Origin: Aldehydirespirator sp965116665 | Lineage (GTDB): Bacteria > Actinomycetota > Acidimicrobiia > Acidimicrobiales > Aldehydirespiratoraceae | Direction: 5' to 3' | NCBI GenBank assembly: GCA_965116665.1 | Contig: OZ220709.1 | Coordinates: forward strand, 1,798,001 to 1,862,000 | DNA: 64,000 nucleotides | In this document: one piece after another, positions 53,478 through 61,285 of the stretch | Layout of the letters: the number at the start of each line of letters is the position of its first letter | Position numbering within the stretch: the stretch's first letter is position 1 | Notes under the pieces: generated by a model | The model's database searches: none | What the model saw: the letters and a program-made list of their open reading frames with translations, nothing else | What the model was told of the DNA's origin: nothing | Made by a program: the position numbers and the translations under genes

Positions 53478-54089
53478 TCAGGACCAGAGGCTCGTGACCC
53501 AACTCCCCACGATGGCGTCGCGTAGGCGCCCAGCATCCGATTCCGTGAGCGGGACGTGGACCTCGCCAGCCGGATTGCCCGGCCGGTTGAACCGAATGTT
53601 CGGGAAGGCCCCCAACAGGCCTTGATCATCGCCCGTGGCCCGAAGGTGAAGCCTCGGCCTCCCTGAACGTCGGGTACTACGCGGGTGAATCATGGGGAGA
53701 TCGACTGGGTCACGAGAACGGTCCATGGCCGCAGGGACATGGAACCAGCCTGATACGGCCATCGGCTGCTCTTCCATATCATTCTCGACCGTGTCGACTG
53801 GACTCGCTTCAGCCGGGCTGGTTGTTGCGGTCTGATCGCCGTCGACTGGCGTACGGTCGTTGTCGTCGTCGGACTCTTGGGCCACTTCGCGCGCCGAGGG
53901 ACGCCGAATTTCCTGGCCTACGACCCTCACATGACGAAGCAGGGGCAGTCTCCACACGACGACACGTCCCCGTTCGGCATCCACCCTGGTCCGCAGGCTC
54001 AGCCCGAAGCTCAGCAGTGCCAGAGCCGCGGCTACAAGGATGGCGATGTCGCGGACGCTGGCGGCGTACTGGCTCAGAATGGCGGTCAC
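53478..54089 (-). CDS. Single-pass membrane protein of unknown function
   Basis: From a GTG at 54089 that overlaps the previous stop as GTGA, the product is 203 residues. One membrane segment (IAILVAAALALLSFGLSL) lies near residue 17-34. A cytosolic part rich in Asp, Thr and Pro follows, then a C-terminal patch (FNRPGNPAGEVHVPLTESDAGRLRDAIVGS). No family recognised. It forms a two-gene operon with the next entry, inserted between the two copies of the duplicated module. Confidence 0.65.
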   Translation of the reverse strand: MTAILSQYAASVRDIAILVAAALALLSFGLSLRTRVDAERGRVVVWRLPLLRHVRVVGQEIRRPSAREVAQESDDDNDRTPVDGDQTATTSPAEASPVDTVENDMEEQPMAVSGWFHVPAAMDRSRDPVDLPMIHPRSTRRSGRPRLHLRATGDDQGLLGAFPNIRFNRPGNPAGEVHVPLTESDAGRLRDAIVGSWVTSLWS

Positions 54090-54814
54090 GCCTCGGAAGC
54101 CGGCACGAGCGTCTGCTGTGTCGCCTCCGGCGGGGCGTACAGCGCAGCGACGTATCTTCGCATGCGCTCCGGAACCGAGGCCTGCACCCATCTCTGAGCA
54201 GCCACCTGGCCTTCCGGCAGCGACTCGTGGCTTCCCACGTCGCTGAGGGTCACACCCTCAGCGCCGTCCAACCGCAAATGCCTGCCGTTCGCGACCACTT
54301 TGCACACATCGGTCACGATGCTGGATGAGGAGTGGCCCCTTGGAGCCACCCGGTCATCGACGATTAGCCCTGCCACCCACCACTCCTCGCCGGGCTTCGC
54401 CCACGGCAGAAGCTGCGCAGCCCGCCAGGACGGACCAGCCAGCACGGCCAGCGCGTACTCGGAGCCTCCGATCTCGACCGGACCCAGAGCCCAGAGGTCG
54501 GCTTGATTCTTCACGGGCAGAAGAACGAGACGCCCGTCAGGCTCGACGGGGGGATACTGCCACCAGTTCTCTGTCATCTGGCTCCTAGGGTCGACTGGAC
54601 CCGATGCCCAATCTAGCCAGCAGGATTCCAGCGACGGCAGTCCGCAGCCGTCCTGGCCGGGTGCCCGCTGGAGCCTCAGTCTCTCAGCCTCGGAGATGTG
54701 GATGCCGTCGGGCACGTAGTCGTCCAACTCCGAATAGTTGTCGGCGAGTTCGTCGTCGGCACCGGGACAACCGGCGGTCAGGTCGTCGCCCTCAGGCTTG
54801 TCGTCAATCAGCAT
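54086..54814 (-). CDS. Hypothetical protein upstream of the membrane protein gene
   Basis: A 242-residue soluble, acidic protein. The N-terminus is Asp/Glu-rich. The central part contains NWWQYPPVEPDGRLVLLPVK and EEWWVAGLIVDDRVAPRG, tryptophan-rich strands suggesting a beta domain. No catalytic motif or named family is evident. Its stop overlaps the start of the membrane protein gene by 4 nt, so the two are likely partners. Confidence 0.65.
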   Translation of the reverse strand: MLIDDKPEGDDLTAGCPGADDELADNYSELDDYVPDGIHISEAERLRLQRAPGQDGCGLPSLESCWLDWASGPVDPRSQMTENWWQYPPVEPDGRLVLLPVKNQADLWALGPVEIGGSEYALAVLAGPSWRAAQLLPWAKPGEEWWVAGLIVDDRVAPRGHSSSSIVTDVCKVVANGRHLRLDGAEGVTLSDVGSHESLPEGQVAAQRWVQASVPERMRRYVAALYAPPEATQQTLVPASEA

Positions 54815-54989
54815 GGAATCAGATATACCGGATAGTCATGAAGATGCCTACCCGTGTTGGGTGCCTGCGCCAGGGGTGTTCGATGCAGCAGGATCCTTCC
54901 GTCCGCCGCAGTCCGCATCCACTCGATCTAGCTGGGCGGCCCGATAGTCGCTGCAGGAGACTGCTACCTCTGCATCATGGCAAGTTGGT

Positions 54990-55433
54990 ATGAGGCAGGA
55001 ACTCGACCCTGACCGGATGGTTGTCCTGTCGCTCAAGCCCCGATTCGCGGAAGCCATCCTCTCCGGCGTCAAGACGGTCGAACTCCGCCGCACCGTGCCG
55101 AAGATCGTCGTTCCGACGCGGGCGCTGCTGTATGCGACGACGCCGGTCCGGGCACTACGCGGCACGTGCATCATCACCAACGTCCAGACCGCCGATCTCG
55201 CAGCGCTGTGGCGCGAGTACGGCTCTCGGTCCGACTTGGGCCAACACGAGTTCCAGCAGTACTTCGATGGTGTGGATATGGGCACTGCTCTGGTGCTGAC
55301 CGAGCCGCGAGCGTTCGGTCGGCGGGTTCCGCTGCAAGACCTGCGGGCAGAGCCGAGAGGCTTCCGCCCTCCCCAGAGCTTCGCCTACGTCGACACCAAG
55401 ACCGGAGACCGCCTTATCCGTATGGCGGCCTAG
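54990..55433 (+). CDS. ASCH-domain protein, copy 2
   Basis: A 147-residue paralogue of the protein at 51464, with VVLSLKPRFAEAILSGVKTV, the same ALLYATTPVRAL block and C-terminal GFRPPQSFAYVDTKTGDR. The N-terminus differs (MRQELDPDR), marking the left edge of the duplicated block. It starts the second module. Intact. Confidence 0.85.
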   Translation: MRQELDPDRMVVLSLKPRFAEAILSGVKTVELRRTVPKIVVPTRALLYATTPVRALRGTCIITNVQTADLAALWREYGSRSDLGQHEFQQYFDGVDMGTALVLTEPRAFGRRVPLQDLRAEPRGFRPPQSFAYVDTKTGDRLIRMAA

Positions 55434-56907
55434 GCCGGGCGTGTCTTGCTCGTCTGGTAGTTCGGGCCCGCCCCATCCGACAGAACATGGCCAGCGTCGC
55501 CGTACATTGCAGGTCTGCCTACCTGTGGGATGACTGCTCATGATCGGTGTCGTCGAGTTTGGGGTGGTGTTCGATTGTGATGGGGTGCTGGTCAACACTG
55601 AGGAGCTTGGGTGGCAGGTGTGGCGGTCTCTTGCGGGCGACTACGGGATCGAGTTGACGCTGGAGGATCTGCGGGCGATCACCGGGTGTACCGACGAGGA
55701 GAGCGTCAGCTACTTCGGGAAGTGGCTGGGGGAGGGGGAGCTGTTGGAGCTAGGCGCTCGGTTTGCGGAGGCGTTCGCAGCAGCCAAGCGGGACGAGCTC
55801 CGGAGCTACGTCGATGCGGAGCAGACGCTTCGGGAGCTGAGGGCTCGGGGGATCCCTGTTGCAGTGGCGTCCAACTCGACTGCTGATGACGTTGAGGCGG
55901 CTCTTGGTCGGACAGGCCTTGCCGGGCTGGTTGACGGGATCGTTGGGGCGGATCAGGTGGCGTCTCCTAAGCCGGCTCCGGACATGTACGAGCGGGCGGC
56001 GGCGTTGGTGGCCCGTGACGTCGTTGTGGCGGTCGAGGACTCGCCGGCGGGGATCGCTTCGGCGCGGGCGGCTGGGCTGCCGGTGCTGGCCGTTGATCGG
56101 GGGGCGTTCGATCCGGCTTCGCTGGTTGAGGCGACGGCGGTGGCTCCGGTGGTCAGCTACTCGCAGTTGGAAGCGCTGGCTGGTTCCTGATCAGACCGGG
56201 ACTAGCTCGAACGACACCGCGAAGGGCACGCCTGCCATCTTGCCGACCTGTTGGCAGCTGCCGCGCAGGAACGAGTCGGGGTCGAAGTCCGGGTCGCCGA
56301 GGTTGTCGATGTAGGTGCGGTGACAGTCCAGCGAAGCCACGCCCTCAGCGATGTGGCCCGACACGTCCACCGCGTGGGTGGACGCCAACGAGGACGCGAA
56401 CGCAACCCAGCGCACACCGCTCCACGGCTCGCCCGCATCAGTGAACAGCCATCGGTTGGCCGCGTCCCGCACGGCGTCGGGCAGGGCCCGGCCCAGCTCC
56501 CGGTGATCGACATGGTTCCAGGGACCCGTCTCGCCCCACCGGTCGCGGAAGTTCGACCCGATGATCACCTCGGGCCGGTGGCGGCGGATGGCGGCGGCCA
56601 GGTCCCGGCGCAACTCAAGCCCGTTGACCACCAGGCCGTCGGGATGGTCTAGGAACTCGACCACCGACACCCCCACGGCCGCCGCGGCGGCCACCTGCTC
56701 GGCGGTGCGCAGCGGGCCGGTCTGCTCGGGCGGCATCGAGTCGATGCCGGCCTCGCCCCGGGTGGCCAGCACGTAGCGGACGTCCTTGCCCATGGCCGTC
56801 CAGCGGGCCACGGCCGCCGACGCGCCGTACTCCAGGTCGTCGGGATGGGCCACCACCGCTAGGGCCCGGCTCCAGTCCTCGGGCAGCGGGGCCAGGGCGG
56901 GAGCCGC
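55002..56907. repeat. Duplicated ASCH-HAD-PIG-L module, copy 2
   Basis: Counterpart of 51485-53363, in the same orientation, about 3.52 kb further on. All three genes are intact in this copy. Similarity ends within the first codons of the PIG-L gene. Confidence 0.92.
55540..56190 (+). CDS. HAD-superfamily (beta-phosphoglucomutase-like) phosphatase, copy 2
   Basis: An intact 216-residue HAD enzyme. The nucleophile motif is VVFDCDGVLVNTEELG. The helical cap (ITGCTDEESVSYFGKWLG) resembles phosphoglycolate phosphatase or beta-phosphoglucomutase relatives. VAVASNST gives motif II, SPKPAPDMY the lysine, and AVEDSPAGIASARAAGLPVL motif IV. It would act on a small phosphorylated metabolite. ATG at 55540; the TGA abuts the convergent PIG-L stop. 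Confidence 0.92.
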   Translation: MIGVVEFGVVFDCDGVLVNTEELGWQVWRSLAGDYGIELTLEDLRAITGCTDEESVSYFGKWLGEGELLELGARFAEAFAAAKRDELRSYVDAEQTLRELRARGIPVAVASNSTADDVEAALGRTGLAGLVDGIVGADQVASPKPAPDMYERAAALVARDVVVAVEDSPAGIASARAAGLPVLAVDRGAFDPASLVEATAVAPVVSYSQLEALAGS

Positions 56908-56919
56908 CTGATCACCCAT
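56191..56919 (-). CDS. PIG-L family N-acetyl deacetylase, copy 2
   Basis: A 242-residue paralogue of the protein at 52661 with the same AHPDDLEYG and NHVDHRELG metal motifs. Almost all differences are conservative. The N-terminus (MGDQAAPALAPLPEDW) is longer than in copy 1. A GTG three codons upstream (56928) is an alternative start. Role unknown; see copy 1. Confidence 0.9.
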   Translation of the reverse strand: MGDQAAPALAPLPEDWSRALAVVAHPDDLEYGASAAVARWTAMGKDVRYVLATRGEAGIDSMPPEQTGPLRTAEQVAAAAAVGVSVVEFLDHPDGLVVNGLELRRDLAAAIRRHRPEVIIGSNFRDRWGETGPWNHVDHRELGRALPDAVRDAANRWLFTDAGEPWSGVRWVAFASSLASTHAVDVSGHIAEGVASLDCHRTYIDNLGDPDFDPDSFLRGSCQQVGKMAGVPFAVSFELVPV

Positions 56920-57024
56920 GCTGCTCACCGGCCGGGTCGATGCCGCTCACGGCGCTCAAGGTAACGCCTCGGACCCGGCGAGCCGAACGGCGCCGATGCC
57001 GCAGCCTGGCGGCTCGGCGAGACT

Positions 57025-57453
57025 TCAAGACGCGGGCTCGGAGTCCAGGAGCCTGCCTTCGAGGGCGGCTTCCACCTCGGCGGTCTTGTTCAGCGCAGCG
57101 ATGAGCGCGGTCAGCTTCAGATCGATCCTGTCGATCTTGGCGTCGAGTCCATCGATCCTGCCGTCGAGTCCATCGATCCTGCCGTCGAGTCCCGAGATCT
57201 TGGCGTCGATTGCGGCGAACCGGGTGTTGACAGTGTCCTCCAGGCGGTCGATACGGCTGCGTTCGCCGGCCAGCGAGAAGATGAGTAGGCCGACCACTCC
57301 GGTGGCCAGCAGGGTCGGCAGCAGCATGTCGCTGAGCGTGGCCCACCGACGGGACCCTGTCCTGGCCGCGGTGGGGGCCGGGTCGGGCTGGGCGTCGGGG
57401 GTGTGGGCCATGTGAGTCGCCTCGGTGGCGGGTTCGGCGGCGGTTGCGGTCAC
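57025..57453 (-). CDS. Small membrane protein with heptad coiled-coil repeats
   Basis: A 142-residue protein: polar N-terminus, one membrane helix (LLPTLLATGVVGLLIFSLAG) near residues 44-63, then a regular coiled coil built from IDGLDGR and IDAKI-type heptads. The DNA of the coil is repeated in ~21 bp units around 57120-57200. It resembles small DUF1640/hemolysin-like membrane coiled-coil proteins, but I cannot name a family. A good promoter lies upstream. An ATG at codon 15 is another possible start. Confidence 0.7.
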   Translation of the reverse strand: MTATAAEPATEATHMAHTPDAQPDPAPTAARTGSRRWATLSDMLLPTLLATGVVGLLIFSLAGERSRIDRLEDTVNTRFAAIDAKISGLDGRIDGLDGRIDGLDAKIDRIDLKLTALIAALNKTAEVEAALEGRLLDSEPAS

Positions 57454-57548
57454 GGTGCGCCTCGCTCAGGTGTCGCGGCAGGGATCCTGTCGGATGTTGT
57501 CGGGTTGATTGGCACACCGCTGATGCCCGATGGCGAGGCTCAGTACTC

Positions 57549-57577
57549 AATATATTAGTCCATGCATTGTCATGCAA
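57549..57577 (-). promoter_or_regulatory. Sigma-70-like promoter for the coiled-coil membrane protein
   Basis: On the minus strand TTGCAT (57577-57572) and TATATT (57554-57549) are separated by 17 bp, in an AT-rich island. The start of the gene is about 95 nt downstream. TGCAT-4-ATGCA symmetry overlaps the -35 box and could be an operator. Confidence 0.5.
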
Positions 57578-57614
57578 CTAGCACAACAAGGCGCTATCGC
57601 AGTTCGCGCCGCCC

Positions 57615-58586
57615 TCAGCCTCCGGCCGGGGCCATGACGTCGGTCCAGAAGGTTGTCATGTCCTCGTAGAAGAGCGGCACCAGGTCGGGGTTGCCGGAGA
57701 TGTGGGCGCCGCGCACGCCGAAGCCCGCCTCGATGGCGTAGAGGAAGCCGTCGCGGTCGACCAGGTCCGGGTCGGGCACATCCGCGGTGGGCAGGATGAA
57801 GGCCCCGTCGTCGGCGATGTAGAAGGTGGGCGCCCCCGGTGTCACCGACGCCTCCGGGATGTACTCCAGCGGGGTTGTGCGGTCGAAGCTGTGGTTGGCG
57901 CCCGGCACGATGCGCACCGCGGCGTCGCCGCCCACCAGCCGGATGGCGTGGATGTGGGCCTGAACCTGCATCGGCGGGCACCAGTCGTCCTGGTCGCCGA
58001 TGATCGCCCGGACACGGGTGCTCCCGACCGAAGGATCTCGGAACTGCTGGCCCGACCACGGGTAGGCGGCGTACACCCCGGCCAGCTTGGGAGCCCCCGA
58101 TGCGGCCGCCAGATGCACCGACGCCGCGCTCAGCACCGCCGAGCCGCCCCGGCTGTGGCCCTGCGCGCCGATCCGGGCCGGATCTATGTCGGCGCGGGCC
58201 GCTAGGACCTCGGCGGCGGCGAGGACGTCCCAGGCGCTGGCTGCGAACGAGAACTGGACCTGCCGCACGACGGTGCTGGACACGCCCCGGGTGCTGAACG
58301 GGTCGATGGCGCAAGCCGCGATTCCGGAATCGGTGATCGCCGTGGCGATGGCCATGTGATGCTCCTGGAGCCCGAGGCTGCCCGGCGCGACGATCACCAC
58401 CGGATGGGGCCCGGGACCCTCGGGCACGAACAGCTTGGCCCACAGGTCCTGGCGCGGCATCGCCCCGGTGTCGGAGATCGCCTGATGGAAGTTCCTCGGA
58501 TTCGCCGACCGGATCGTCAGCGCCTCCCCGGCAAGACCGTTGGCCAGCCGGTAGCCGTCGCGGTGGATGGCGTCGTCGCCGGTCAC
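57615..58586 (-). CDS. Alpha/beta hydrolase, dienelactone-hydrolase-like
   Basis: A 323-residue alpha/beta hydrolase. PHPVVIVAPGSLGLQEHH near residue 60 gives the oxyanion strand. GAQGHSRGGSAVL near residue 141 carries the nucleophile serine (GHSRGG). GDQDDWCPP supplies the acid and PGANHSFDR the histidine. The middle region (AACAIDPFSTRG) is as in dienelactone hydrolase family members. No signal peptide is seen. It would cleave an ester or lactone; the physiological substrate is unknown. Same strand as the MFS gene, 79 nt apart. Confidence 0.87.
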   Translation of the reverse strand: MTGDDAIHRDGYRLANGLAGEALTIRSANPRNFHQAISDTGAMPRQDLWAKLFVPEGPGPHPVVIVAPGSLGLQEHHMAIATAITDSGIAACAIDPFSTRGVSSTVVRQVQFSFAASAWDVLAAAEVLAARADIDPARIGAQGHSRGGSAVLSAASVHLAAASGAPKLAGVYAAYPWSGQQFRDPSVGSTRVRAIIGDQDDWCPPMQVQAHIHAIRLVGGDAAVRIVPGANHSFDRTTPLEYIPEASVTPGAPTFYIADDGAFILPTADVPDPDLVDRDGFLYAIEAGFGVRGAHISGNPDLVPLFYEDMTTFWTDVMAPAGG

Positions 58587-58665
58587 TGGGCCGGTTTGCG
58601 CCCGAACGTGTAGATGGTCTTCATGGCGCGCCAGAGGCTAGAGGTTGCCGGTCCGGGCCGCCGGA

Positions 58666-59868
58666 CTAATCAGCCTGGCTGCTACCCGCGGGCCGGTGCC
58701 ACATGAGGGGGGCTGCCAGCGCCGAGAACAGCGCCACCAGGGCCCACACCGCCAGCCAGCCGAACTGCTCGGCCGCCCATCCGGCCGCCACCGGGCTCAC
58801 CAACGCAGCCACCGCGAACATGGTTGACACGATCCCGGTGATCATCCCCGTGGACCGCTCGCGTCCGACGGTTATGTGGGCGAACAGCAGCGGCGTCCAC
58901 CCCCAGCCGGCCACGTACCCCACCGGAACGCCAACGAACATCAGCGCCGTGCTGCCGGTGGCCATCGCCGCATAGCCGGCAACCGCCACCCCGGCCATGG
59001 CCGCGATGGTCCTGGGAGCGTCCAGATCCCGGCGGGTCACCGCGTAGGCGCAGCCGATCCGCATCAGCACGCTCCCCGCAGCCGAGGCCGCCACCAGAGC
59101 CGCCGCGGTGCCGGCACTGGCTCCTGCGTCCACGAACGACAGCGACGCGAAGGCGTTGAACACCACCAGGTTGACGAACAGCAGCGCGGCGCTTCCATAG
59201 AAGCCCAACCCCAGAGAGGCCACATCATCGCGGGTGCTCCGGGACGGTCCGGCTGCGACCGGTGCCGCCGGACCGGACCCGGATCCCATCCGCACCGACT
59301 GCTTGCCGGGCCGCCACGGCCCCACCAGCAGCGCCAAGCCCGCCACCGCGAACACCGAACACGCCGCGAACACGGTGCGCCACCCCAGCCGGTCGCCGAA
59401 CACCGGCAGCACCGCAGCGGACACCAGCACCAGCAGCGGCATCGCCGCCTCACGAATACCGAAAGCGAGCACCCGCGGCGTGCGAGCCAGGAAGTCGACC
59501 AGGATCCTCGAGGAGCTCGGCTCGGACAACACCCGCAGGATCCCGGCCGCGGCCAGCAACGCCACGAACCACGCCGTGCTGGGCGCCTGCGACAGCGCCA
59601 CCATGAACAAGCAGCCGCCGACGCAGGTGAGCCGGCCCACGGTGATGCCGCCGACGCGGTCGGTCACCCGCCCGAGCCACACCGCCAACACCACCGCGGG
59701 AACGGCGGACAGCGACAGGCCCAGCCCCAGCTCGGACGAGCTGATCCCCAGGTCGAGCCGCAGGTAGGGCGCCAGCGGGCCCGAGATGATCTGCGGCGTG
59801 GCCCCCGCGGCCAGCAACGCACTGGCCGCGGCCACCGCGGCCGCATCGGAGCGCATGGCGCTAGCCAC
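58666..59868 (-). CDS. MFS transporter
   Basis: A 400-residue carrier with about twelve hydrophobic helices. The A-motif between helices 2 and 3 reads WLGRVTDRVGG (GxxxDRxGG). A second-half motif RGRERSTGMITGIVSTM-type lies before helix 10. The set-up suits an efflux pump or a small-molecule carrier of the sugar/drug type. No substrate can be assigned. It precedes the hydrolase gene on the minus strand, possibly one transcript. Confidence 0.9.
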   Translation of the reverse strand: MASAMRSDAAAVAAASALLAAGATPQIISGPLAPYLRLDLGISSSELGLGLSLSAVPAVVLAVWLGRVTDRVGGITVGRLTCVGGCLFMVALSQAPSTAWFVALLAAAGILRVLSEPSSSRILVDFLARTPRVLAFGIREAAMPLLVLVSAAVLPVFGDRLGWRTVFAACSVFAVAGLALLVGPWRPGKQSVRMGSGSGPAAPVAAGPSRSTRDDVASLGLGFYGSAALLFVNLVVFNAFASLSFVDAGASAGTAAALVAASAAGSVLMRIGCAYAVTRRDLDAPRTIAAMAGVAVAGYAAMATGSTALMFVGVPVGYVAGWGWTPLLFAHITVGRERSTGMITGIVSTMFAVAALVSPVAAGWAAEQFGWLAVWALVALFSALAAPLMWHRPAGSSQAD

Positions 59869-59961
59869 GGCGGCGTCGGGTCACGGCAGCATGCAAGTTG
59901 ATGTCGGCGATCTCGGTAGCAAACTGCCGGGAGCTGTCGTTCATATCAAGGGAGAAACGTA

Positions 59962-60260
59962 ATGGGCAAGGTTGTGCTGATCACCGGAGCATCCGCCGGG
60001 ATGGGGCGGGAGGCCGCGATCCTGATGGCCCAGCAGGGGCACCGGGTCTATGCCGCCGCCCGCCGGCTGAAGCTGATGGAGGACCTGGCCGACCACGGCG
60101 TCACCACAGTCGAGCTGGACGTCACCCACGGCGACGGCAACGAACGGGTGGTGAGCCGCATCATCGACAGCGAGGGACGCATCGACGTGCTGATCAACAA
60201 CGCCGGCTTCGGGCTGTACGGACCGGTCGAGGACATCCCCCTCGACGACGCCAGATACCG
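59962..60260 (+). pseudogene. SDR-family gene truncated after its NNAG motif
   Basis: Starts normally after a GGGAGAAACG ribosome site: KVVLITGASAGMGREAAIL, then RIDVLINNAGFGLYGPVEDI. At about base 60260 the SDR sequence ends within PLDDARY, before the catalytic tyrosine, and the remaining frame runs antisense through the neighbouring SDR gene. Roughly two thirds of the gene is missing, so it cannot be an active oxidoreductase. Confidence 0.8.
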
Positions 60261-60359
60261 CCATCCGCTGACCGGCATAGCTCCGGGCGCCACGCGCCTT
60301 GAGACGGCCGCGTCGGGGCGGGCAACCCTTGCAGACATGGCCGGCAGGCTCGCGGCGGG

Positions 60360-61104
60360 CTACTGGAAGAAGGCGCCCCCGTTGACCACGAGGTTCTGGC
60401 CGGTGACGAAGTCGGAGCCGCTCCCGGCGAGGTAGAGGATGGTCCCGACCATGTCATCGGGCTCCTGGGTGCGCCTGAGGGCCCGGCCGGCCACCACGAA
60501 CTGGTCGCTGGTGGCGTCGGTGGGCCGCAGCGACGGGTTGGGGATCAGGTCGGGAGACACGGTGTTGACCGTGATCCCGTCGGGGCCGAGCTCGGTGGCC
60601 AGACAGCGGGTCAGCCCGATGATCGCGCTCTTGGAGGCCACATAGTGCGGGAAGCCGACCGTGCCCTTGAAGCAGGTGTTGGACGCGATGTTGATGATCT
60701 TCCCCGAGCCCTGCGCCTGCATGTAGGGGTACACCGCGCAGCAGGTGAGCCACACGCCGCGGACATTGACCTCGAAGGTGCGGTCCCATTCGTGCTGGGA
60801 GACCTCGTGGAACGGGCCCCGGGTGGTCTCGGAGAAGTAGGCGGCGTTGTTGACGAGCACGTCGATGGTGCCGAAGGCGTCGGCCGCGGCCGCGGCCAGA
60901 GCGTCGTTGTCGGCTGCGGAGCTGATGTCGGCCCGCACGCCGACGGCCCGGCCCCCCAGCAGCCTCGATCTCGGCGACCGTCCCGGCGGTGTCGAGCAGG
61001 TCGCTCACGACAATGTCGAACCCCGCGCCGGACAACGCCAGGCAGTAGGCCCGCCCCAGTCCTCTCGCCCCTCCGGTCACGATCGCTGTCGGCGCCACGC
61101 TCAC
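60360..61104 (-). pseudogene. SDR-family oxidoreductase with a homopolymer frameshift
   Basis: The N-terminal frame (GTG at 61104) encodes VAPTAIVTGGARGLGRAYCL and TVAEIEAAGG. The C-terminal frame, one base out, encodes RADISSAADNDALAAAAADA, DVLVNNAAYFSET, the catalytic YVASK and GQNLVVNGGAFF. The frames join at a run of six C (60952-60957). Five would give GGRAVGVRADI and an intact 247-residue classical SDR. This is either a fresh mutation or a sequencing error. If intact it would be an NAD(P)-dependent dehydrogenase of unknown substrate. Confidence 0.87.
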
Positions 61105-61285
61105 CCGCCCTGTTCGCTGGATCGGGCTCGATGCTACGCGCCGGTCGCCGGGCGCGGTCACTCAGCGCCCGGCGGGCCGGCTGCCGGGCCTATCCGGTTC
61201 CAGCGTCTGATTCTTCTAAAGCGTTAAGAACGTACAGAGCGAATCGGTAGCATGTCCGCCGTTAGCGCCGCGGAGGAGTTGTCGT

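Noticed and set aside
59664..59901. Plus-strand frame extending across the MFS gene
   Set aside because: It is antisense to a well-supported MFS transporter and has the Arg/His/Gln-rich composition of a shadow frame.
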